From NCBI GenBank assembly GCA_025617745.1, contig CM046855.1, positions 15,965,880-16,029,879 on the forward strand: DNA of 64,000 nucleotides. The letters run 5' to 3'. The position numbers and the translations under genes were made by a program. Below the pieces are notes generated by a model that ran no database searches, had not been told where the DNA came from, and was given only the letters and a program-made list of their open reading frames with translations. Source of the stretch: Heliocidaris erythrogramma. Taxonomy: Eukaryota; Echinodermata; Echinoidea; Camarodonta; Echinometridae. Of this stretch, positions 59,301-64,000 are shown piece by piece. Numbering within the stretch: the stretch's first letter is position 1; every line of letters starts with the position of its first letter.

Positions 59301-62131
59301 TCTTTGTCAATTCTCCAAAGGTAGTTGTGTTAAATCCTGGATTGCCTCTCTTTCATTAACCAACAGATGGTATATGCCATGAGTTGATTAATTATGATTA
59401 AATAACAGAAAAATTTCCCCAGTTATTCACACTATCTTCCTGTACCTGGTTTTCCTAATCAGAGACATTGAGTTCCATTGGCTTCATATTTTTTTTATTG
59501 TGACATATTCTCTTGGGTGCTAGACACAAAGTTTCAATATTTCGTTGTTCAAAGTTATTCTTCTTTTTTGGAATACTAGTAATCTTTCATCTACATTTAA
59601 TTAGAGAAAGTTTTTAAAAAGTTTTCTACAACATATCCATATTTTGTCCAACAGAGAAGAAACGCTACCGTGAGTCTTACATCAGTGGTGACATCTCCTG
59701 GTCAGACCTAGACAGCTCCATGACAACCACATCTCATAGTGAGATGTCGACCACCAAGGTGGACCAGCGGATGTCTGTCATCAGCAATGTGAGCTCCGTA
59801 GCGACCTCTGGCATCGTGTCAGATGAGAGGTCACCGGTAGAGAAGACAATGAGTGAAGGTCAGAATCTCCTCTTTTCTAGTATGATCTAAAAAAGCAATC
59901 TCAAGAAGAGTTCAGTTGGAGGAAAATTAAAAGCCTGATTTAGTGTCACAATATATCTTAAACTTTGTCAATATACAATTTTTAAAAATATTATGTTTTA
60001 TGTGTATTGATATGCAAGTAATGAAATACAGCTGATTGGATGTATATCTAATAGGATTTATTTCCTTGATGAGTAATTTTTTTTTTAATGTGAGATTTAC
60101 ATTTTTGGAATAGATTGTTAATGTTGTCATCGCAATTTATCAATTAATTTATTGTTGCAGAACTAGTAATGCAATTAGAGACTTTTCCAACCCTGTTTTC
60201 CAGTCTAAGCTTTACTATTTGTAGAATTATTTATCCTTTATATTGTACTTTTTGATTTTGCAGATGATGAACTGTGTTACCCGTACAAGGCAATTGAAAT
60301 GCCTGTATCAACAATGACCCATATCACACAACTCGATTCCCACCAAACTCTACAACCTTCTACTTCAAGAGAGGATATGCTACTCTACTCCGGTAAGCTC
60401 TTCTTCCCTTTATGTCAAACCACATTCTCCCTGGATGATATATAAATAATGCAGTATCCAAATTGTATGGTTAATGCTCACTTGTTGTGGTTCAAAGTAA
60501 TATTAGTCAGACAATTATTTACTATTTTATCGCACCACTGGAAACTAATTGAATAGAACTTGTCATTTGTATATTGCGCATTACTAGTTTGAACTTTGTG
60601 ATGGATATAAATTTTATAGGTGCAAGCCCTGGCAAGGCATTTCATCTACATTGCCTCTCTCTACACAGGTGTAATAATGGGTACCCTGTTTGATGTGTGC
60701 TTCTTTCTGATTTGAATTAGTATTCTTGCACCTGTATGTAAATGGTAATTAGATGGGATTCTTCCTTGGGAGTGGAGATTGTACACTAAGTGCATTCAAT
60801 TAGTTGAAATGAAATGGATTATAAAGCCTTAGATATTTACTTTGATGCAGATGGTGGTTCCAAGCGTCACTCGGCAGCCATGTCCGATGCATCCAGTCAC
60901 AAAGAACACAATGCAACTCATTCATCATCTTCCAGTGAGCCAGGCAGAGCAGGGCTAATACATCATGAGGCTGCAGCTATGCTTAGTGAATCAGAATGGT
61001 CATCTGACGATGAGGTAATGTATGGTGATACTTTCAATGAGAGAGATTGAGGGGAGGGGTGTAATGCCATGTGGAGAAGGAGAAGTAAATAGAGGGAGAC
61101 GATAAAGAAGAAAAGTAAGGTGAAAAAAAGAAATATAAAACAAAGAAGATACAAAAAGGAAATATACAAGATAAAATAGAGGAAATATAATTTTTTTTAA
61201 AGGAAGAAGAGGAACAGGAAAGTAAAGACCATGAAGAGAAATGCAAAGAAAGAGAAGAGAGGAGAACAAGAAGAAGAAATGAATCAGGAGGGCAAGAAGA
61301 TATCATGACTTGGGAAATTTCACGCAAAAGGACGTAAAAAACTCTCATTCTTTTTCTTTATTATATAAAAGTCAATCATTGAAATATTTCTTGTCAACAG
61401 ATCTTTCTTTCTTTTTGCCATTGATGTGCCTGTAGGCTGAAGATGATGACGAAGATGAAAGGAGATATCACAAGAAGCACAGTCGATCCAGCAACCATCA
61501 TCAACTCATCGACACGAGGAAGATAAGAGCAGAAATCATGGACAAGGATGTTACTGCTCCATTGCTTAGTGCTCTATGCAACGATCGTTCTCTCTTGATG
61601 ATGCAACAGCAAGAACAAAGCAATACAACTCATGAAGACACTTCACTGGGAAGCAATGACTTGAGTCGAACGTCTAGTAGCCGCGGGTCAGGCTCCGTAC
61701 ATGAGAAGAGCTACCACGAAGATTTGAACACGTCCTTGACCACTCTCGTGAGCCATAGCTCGATAGACTCAGACATGCATAGCTCTGTCGTGGAGAGACT
61801 CAATGCAAAGTCCTGCTCCATGATTAACACAATGAGCTCCTTGGGCTACTCACAAGGACATCTCTCAAAACATCAGACATTATCAACCTTGAACAATCTG
61901 GCAGACATGGACATCACGCTCATGGACAATACGCCCTTCGATGTCAGGTTAAGCTTTGACTCTGCCAGCGACGGCAGGGTCAAATGTCAAACGCTGCCGT
62001 CCAAGATGAACGCCAGTGAGCAGATGCTGCTCCTTGGTGCGAGCGTCAACTCAGTTCAGCGTGATGAATCCGTCTCTTACTCTGCCCCTAATCTTTCACC
62101 CGGTGCTAAAGTTCCTATTGCCAGTCATTGA
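35555..62131 (+). CDS. FRMD6-like: FRMD6/Willin-like FERM-domain protein (14 coding exons, complete, 747 aa)
   Basis: Membrane-cytoskeleton scaffold of the FRMD6/FRMD1 (Willin, Expanded-related) family; in vertebrates it sits at the cortex and junctions and promotes Hippo (MST-LATS-YAP) signalling. Exons: 35555-35698, 39842-39932, 41552-41634, 50518-50597, 51807-51993, 52319-52474, 56934-56999, 58005-58073, 58427-58503, 58799-58896, 59655-59858, 60264-60392, 60851-61014, 61436-62131. All introns are GT-AG and all phases agree; the total is 2244 nt. Lobes: F1 about 31-106, F2 about 107-225, F3 about 240-345. Family signatures are LQADMGNF (169-176), YFEPASYFPEW (185-195), KKFELLVEG in F3 and KKRYRESYIS just after it (352-361), the last almost as in human FRMD6. 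The Ser-rich tail is longer than the human one (622 aa as I recall) and has no PPxY motif. I expect one co-ortholog of FRMD1 and FRMD6. Confidence 0.92.
35699..39841 (+). other. FRMD6-like intron 1
   Basis: A 4.1-kb AT-rich intron with one MITE (37639-38014). Nothing else recognised. Confidence 0.8.
37639..38014. mobile_element. MITE with CCCTTTTCAAACCA ends
   Basis: The left end CCCTTTTCAAACCA and the right end TGGTTTGAAAGGGGG are inverted repeats. The interior is GC- and CpG-rich with repeated ACTTCCCCGG / CCCGGGAAGT words and a GGTTTGAAAGG internal copy. A 376-bp non-coding element in the first intron. Confidence 0.7.
39842..39932 (+). CDS. FRMD6-like: FRMD6-like exon 2 (F1 lobe)
   Basis: Acceptor TTTCCTTACAG, donor GAG|GTATGT, phase 0 to 1. 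It encodes GKAKVQDLYDQVCFMLSIKE and AQLFGLTILR. The helix followed by LFGL is the standard ubiquitin-like F1 core of FERM proteins. Confidence 0.92.
39933..41551 (+). other. FRMD6-like intron 2
   Basis: A 1.6-kb intron containing a foldback-like element (about 40555-41225). The remainder is AT-rich without features. Confidence 0.8.
40555..41225. mobile_element. Foldback-like element with diverged arms
   Basis: The left arm (40563-40660; GTGACGACACACCC, CTAAGCAGACGATGTCCC) pairs with the right arm (41118-41220; GGACGTCGTCTGCTAAAGCA, GAGTGTGACGACATC) at roughly three-quarters identity by eye. Its boundaries are uncertain. No coding frame. Confidence 0.5.
41552..41634 (+). CDS. FRMD6-like: FRMD6-like exon 3 (end of F1)
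   Basis: Phase 1 in, phase 0 out, donor GAT|GTACGT. It encodes ENGEYEFLDLKTKISKYAPK and GWKSDSND. The L..K..KY.PK.WK pattern is specific to the FRMD6 group. Confidence 0.92.
42960..43760 (+). other. Insertion-like GC-shifted block with a frameshifted coding remnant
   Basis: It starts near CACGCGGTACCCCGGGGTAC and ends near GGTACCCCAGGGTACC, both palindromic, and is GC-richer than the intron on its left half. Between 43330 and 43595 a protein-like frame reads RARYRAIQKLGDEQAADL and, after a frameshift at about 43434, continues FRKASNGGDKEQADGVIMTL and AQSLSQIEEIEINNRII to a TGA at 43593-43595. I do not recognise the family. It could be a decayed transposon gene or retrocopy. Confidence 0.4.
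45964..46232. mobile_element. Foldback/MITE, 269 bp
   Basis: The left arm ACACTATGAACACGATG..GACAAAATATACAGCTCC..GTAGACAAAAGAGCATCCCT and the right arm are inverted copies over about 105 bases each around a short centre. Both open frames reported by eye across it are shadows of the arms. Confidence 0.8.
49290..49322 (+). repeat. (GT)n microsatellite
   Basis: About ten GT dinucleotides interrupted by TTTGC, in intron 3 of the FERM gene. Confidence 0.85.
49544..49811. mobile_element. MITE, probably Tc1/mariner-like, 268 bp
   Basis: The left end TACCATCATTTGTAAAAGTT (then TAAGACCAC) and the right end, inverted, TACCATCATTTGCAAAAGTT match at about 28 of 29 bases. The outermost TA on both sides fits a TA target duplication, and the AAAAGTTT.AGACCAC core resembles Tc1-type ends. 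That assignment is inference. No transposase frame. Confidence 0.75.
50518..50597 (+). CDS. FRMD6-like: FRMD6-like exon 4 (start of F2)
   Basis: It follows an 8.9-kb intron. Acceptor TTTTTTAG, donor AA|GTAAGT, phase 0 to 2. It encodes GRDKTGKTLLSFYLKVQLYV and EHVSLL, the F1-F2 strand (FRVQYYVE in human FRMD6). Confidence 0.92.
50598..52318 (+). other. FRMD6-like introns 4 and 5
   Basis: Intron 4 (50598-51806, GT-AG) and intron 5 (51994-52318) flank exon 5. Apart from that exon I see no repeat or element here. Confidence 0.8.
51807..51993 (+). CDS. FRMD6-like: FRMD6-like exon 5 (F2 core)
   Basis: Phase 2 in, phase 0 out, donor TGG|GTGAGG. It contains HHYYLQLKQNVL, CREEACFVLASYALQADMGN and HAGRYFEPASYFPEW. 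This is the strongest single match to FRMD6 ([32 protein letters not shown]). Confidence 0.95.
52319..52474 (+). CDS. FRMD6-like: FRMD6-like exon 6 (end of F2, into F3)
   Basis: Fifty-two codons, phase 0 to 0. It encodes VIKRRGENYIVKHVPSMHRD, then helices with AQKAFIREA and HNMHFYRLKK. KRG..YI.KH.P.MH.DQ matches human FRMD6. Confidence 0.94.
55289..55484. mobile_element. Small hAT-like MITE with CAGG(C/G)GCGGAT ends
   Basis: The left end CAGGCGCGGATCCAGGGGG and the right end, inverted, CAGGGGCGGATACAGG enclose about 195 bp of G- and C-runs. The CAG(G/T)G termini fit hAT-type elements, but I could not find a matching 8-bp target duplication. Confidence 0.55.
55673..55810 (+). repeat. (CT)n polypyrimidine tract
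   Basis: Roughly 130 bases of CT dinucleotides with rare TTT, CG and TG interruptions in intron 6. A second, more mixed CT tract lies at 56340-56520. Confidence 0.95.
56934..56999 (+). CDS. FRMD6-like: FRMD6-like exon 7 (F3)
   Basis: Twenty-two codons, phase 0 to 0, acceptor TCTTTTCAG, donor GAG|GTATGT. It encodes TKTEQTPSIWLGVCTKGIHL and YE, the first F3 strands (LTLGLTMRGIQI in human FRMD6). Confidence 0.93.
57000..58004 (+). other. FRMD6-like intron 7
   Basis: A 1.0-kb AT-rich intron, GT-AG, without recognisable content. Introns 8 (58074-58426) and 9 (58504-58798, with a short GAAT repeat near its acceptor) are also featureless. Confidence 0.8.
58005..58073 (+). CDS. FRMD6-like: FRMD6-like exon 8 (F3)
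   Basis: Twenty-three codons, phase 0 to 0. It encodes DSSDGKYLLCEYPWGDIKRL and IFQ. The YPW..I.(K)L(I/V)F strand belongs to the PH-like F3 lobe. Confidence 0.93.
58427..58503 (+). CDS. FRMD6-like: FRMD6-like exon 9 (F3)
   Basis: Phase 0 to 2, donor AA|GTAAGT. It encodes KKKFELLVEGVSDGRKITYY and TCTEA, parallel to KKFEILPDG..RKLIYYTG in human FRMD6. Confidence 0.93.
58799..58896 (+). CDS. FRMD6-like: FRMD6-like exon 10 (F3 C-terminal helix)
   Basis: Phase 2 in, phase 1 out. It encodes KSKHLLRLCKLTHAFQMQTQ and TLVERARIRESAS. The long helix closing the F3 lobe (S.HLL.L....H...M) is clear. Confidence 0.92.
58897..59654 (+). other. FRMD6-like intron 10
   Basis: It contains the truncated end of a small element: a poly-C run followed by CTAAATTCTGGATCCGCCAC (59180-59218), like the right end of the 55.3-kb MITE family. 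The rest is CT- and AT-rich without features. Confidence 0.65.
59655..59858 (+). CDS. FRMD6-like: FRMD6-like exon 11 (FERM-adjacent segment)
   Basis: Phase 1 in, phase 1 out. It starts EKKRYRESYISGDISWSDLD, near-identical at its start to the vertebrate FRMD6 segment after the FERM domain, then becomes Ser/Thr-rich with an SGIVSDERSPVEK stretch that parallels the HTSGIE repeats of FRMD6. Confidence 0.9.
60264..60392 (+). CDS. FRMD6-like: FRMD6-like exon 12 (tail)
   Basis: Phase 1 to 1, acceptor GATTTTGCAG, donor CG|GTAAGC. It encodes DDELCYPYKAIEMPVSTMTH and a Ser/Thr-rich remainder. There is no domain; it is supported by phase and splice sites. Confidence 0.82.
60851..61014 (+). CDS. FRMD6-like: FRMD6-like exon 13 (Ser/His-rich tail)
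   Basis: Phase 1 in, phase 0 out, donor GAG|GTAATG. It encodes KRHSAAMSDASSHKEHN, a SSSSEPGRAGL stretch and SEWSSDDE, an acidic Ser cluster typical of CK2 sites. The KR-S-Ser-rich pattern recalls the vertebrate tail (KHKRLSRHSTASHSSSH). Confidence 0.85.
61436..62131 (+). CDS. FRMD6-like: FRMD6-like exon 14 (terminal, 231 codons of tail)
   Basis: Acceptor TGCCTGTAGG in phase 0; open to TGA at 62129-62131. It begins with a charge switch AEDDDEDERRYHKKHSRSS, then a long Ser/Thr-rich tail with clustered possible phosphosites (RTSSSRGSGS, KCQTLPSK, SYSAPNLSPG, the last resembling a 14-3-3 site). It ends PIASH, not an obvious PDZ ligand. This 197-codon open run from the internal ATG is the longest non-repetitive frame of the window. 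Confidence 0.9.
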   Translation, partial: AEDDDEDERRYHKKHSRSSNHHQLIDTRKIRAEIMDKDVTAPLLSALCNDRSLLMMQQQEQSNTTHEDTSLGSNDLSRTSSSRGSGSVHEKSYHEDLNTSLTTLVSHSSIDSDMHSSVVERLNAKSCSMINTMSSLGYSQGHLSKHQTLSTLNNLADMDITLMDNTPFDVRLSFDSASDGRVKCQTLPSKMNASEQMLLLGASVNSVQRDESVSYSAPNLSPGAKVPIASH

Positions 62132-62812
62132 GGAAAGGTCATTGAACTTTCAATGAGGACAGAATATATTTTATGTATGTCTCTCCACAGAGGATTTTTT
62201 TTTTTAATTAAGGGAGGTCAATGACCTTTCATTTTTAAAAATGATGTTAAATATGTTTGTAAACTTTCCCTGCAAACTTGCTGCATTTACTATAGTAGAT
62301 CCCATGTTGAGGCTGTATTTAACAATGCAAATACACATTGTGGGTAATTTTATATTTGCACAAATCGTTACTCAGCCTCTTCTTTTTATTTTGCGTTTGT
62401 TTTGCTTTTGTCATATGTGATATAAGGTGTTTATTATTTAACTAATGTCACTGAAAACTCATTTATGTTTAAGCTATAATGACAGAAGTTTAGATTTAAT
62501 CAACTCAGAAAGAAGTGTTATTGTTATCAAGTCACTCACATATATATATATTTCATGCCACTAACTAACAGGCAATATTTGTCACTTGCTACCCTTTAAA
62601 CAATCTTAATTTCCAATTATAGAATTTTTATTTACATTGATATTATTTTATGTGCATTGCAACACCTGTAATTTAATTATGATCATGTGATATTTTGTAT
62701 TGTTATTTGTGTTGTCGCTTGTGTAATATAATTCATGTATGTTTGTAATCCGATTTTATAGTTCATTTGTGAATTATTTCACTGAAAATAAACAATTCTC
62801 AGTATTTTAGTG
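62132..62812 (+). other. FRMD6-like: 3' UTR and polyadenylation signal of the FRMD6-like gene
   Basis: The stop codon is followed by about 680 bases of AT-rich DNA with no coding signal. A canonical AATAAA at 62787-62792 is followed by a GT-rich stretch (AGTATTTTAGTGTATTTGTT), as expected downstream of a cleavage site. The exact cleavage site is inferred. Confidence 0.65.
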
Positions 62813-64000
62813 TATTTGTTTTCTTGGCATATCAGTGAAGGTCTATAGATTATTTATTTATCTTTTCGAAACTGTGGCATTTATACTTACCAAGTCCACC
62901 AGGAGCAATTCAAAAGATAGATCATTTTATTTCGGCTATGTTACCCTACTTTAAAACTGACAGAGGTTATAGACAAAATTCAGAGTAAAACACAGAATTC
63001 ATATAATTATCAAGACATTTTCAAATTGAATTGCGCTATGTGAGATGCAATTGGTTGTCGATAATGGTTGTGATGATAATGTTGTGGTTATGCTTGCAAG
63101 TTTGTGCTTCAAAAACTCCCGATCATGCGATGAAAAGTTGAAGAAAAAGCATTCTTTTACATGAAAAAATAGTAGTTTATGAAATTTCTTATGCACCCAC
63201 ATAATAAGTGTTCACTGAAAATGACTATCATACTGTCTGACATAGCATCTCATTTCAAGAATTTTGTCTCAGTTATGTAGACAATCATTCCTTTTTATAT
63301 TGAGGCTTTTGATTCTCTCCTTTTTTATTTGCACAATTTTTCCCCCTCTTTTTAAAACTTTTCATTCAAATGAAATTCCTTTTATTGGTGAATTTGATAT
63401 TATATTTAAATCACTTTTAATAAATTCATGACATTGTTATTGTTTAGTGGATTTGTCACAGCAGAGTTAAAAGGGTACTTGAGAAATTGCCAAATATCAT
63501 CCAAGTTTATTATATTTTGCTGAAGCAAATAAAAGTTTACATTCCTCTGTCATTCTGGAGTAATTTTCCAAGCTGCTTTACCTTTTTTTTTTACTTGTTA
63601 TAAAGAAACATGTAGAATTGATGAATTGAACCTAGTGTGAAAAATGATTCTGTCATAATACTCTTGAATGGAAAAATATGTTCATTTCCAAAGTCACGAT
63701 TTTTTAAATACTTCACAGTTTTATATTTTACCTCAGAGAGAGAATTTAAAGTACAATGTTTTTTATTGGGTTTTTTTTTTAAATTGCATAGAACGTTGAA
63801 AGATATAGTGGGCAATACAATGTATAAAAAAAATAAACAGTAATAGTTTGGTTTGGGCAAGAGTTAGGAATTAAATAAAACTATTAATATCTATTTATCT
63901 TACTGATTAATTCACCACAAGTTACATCAAAAATTAAATTTGGGGAACAATCATTAAACATGAAGGATCATTCAAGGCATTTTAAGAAAATGACCATTTA
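62813..64000. other. Downstream intergenic DNA, nothing recognised
   Basis: AT-rich sequence with T-runs near 63300 and 63580 and overlapping short frames on both strands that have no coding character. Confidence 0.7.

Larger units (their letters stand above)
59859..61435 (+). other. FRMD6-like introns 11, 12 and 13
   Basis: Intron 11 (59859-60263), intron 12 (60393-60850) and intron 13 (61015-61435) surround exons 12 and 13. Intron 13 has a purine-rich AAGAAGA stretch (61075-61290); its minus-strand frames rich in Phe/Leu/Ser are artefacts of that bias. Confidence 0.8.

Noticed and set aside
61000..61348. Three minus-strand frames of 68-104 codons over intron 13
   Set aside because: Phe/Leu/Ser-rich products of a purine-rich intron, antisense to the real gene.

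Overview
This is a 64 kb piece of an animal nuclear genome. It is AT-rich and intron-rich, with very long introns and a dense load of inverted-repeat (MITE-like) elements, tandem arrays, poly-G/C runs and palindromic 8-mers such as TACATGTA and TAGGCCTA. That character, the tRNA-derived SINE and the divergence of the two recognisable proteins from their vertebrate relatives fit a marine deuterostome, most likely an echinoderm. The species is inferred, not proven. Bacterial features (operons, Shine-Dalgarno sites, CRISPR) are absent, and almost all long open frames are chance or low-complexity frames.

Two protein-coding genes are well supported, and they point away from each other. On the left (1-10044, minus strand) are the first three coding exons of a MAP4K3/MAP4K5-type Ste20 (GCK-I) kinase, cut off by the window edge. 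It has the Gly-rich loop, the VAIK-type lysine and the alpha-C glutamate. On the right (35555-62131, plus strand) is a complete 14-coding-exon gene for a FERM-domain protein of the FRMD6/Willin (FRMD1/6, Expanded-related) family, 747 residues, with a 3' UTR and an AATAAA signal. All 13 introns have GT-AG borders and all phases agree. Both families act upstream in Hippo signalling, and as I recall human MAP4K5 and FRMD6 lie near each other on 14q22.1 in the same divergent arrangement. This may be an ancient linkage.

The 25 kb between the genes (10.3-35.5 kb) contains no gene I can defend. It is a mosaic of mobile and repeated DNA: two antiparallel copies of a G/C-run-bounded composite element carrying a 150/180 bp satellite-like array (12.66-14.59 and 31.48-33.56 kb); a decayed LINE reverse transcriptase (about 16 kb); two elements built as terminal hairpin, tandem array and inverted end (16.82-18.84 and 22.48-23.12 kb); two members of a foldback family inserted at TTAA (16.86-17.44 and 30.12-30.91 kb), one nested inside another repeat and one beside its own paralogous empty site; a tRNA-derived SINE (about 19.2 kb); and several small MITEs. 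The introns of both genes hold further MITEs and microsatellites.

The strongest observations are the Hippo-gene pair, the TTAA foldback family with a visible empty site, the shared architecture of the two hairpin/array elements, and the higher-order satellite repeats. I found no obviously new enzymatic system.
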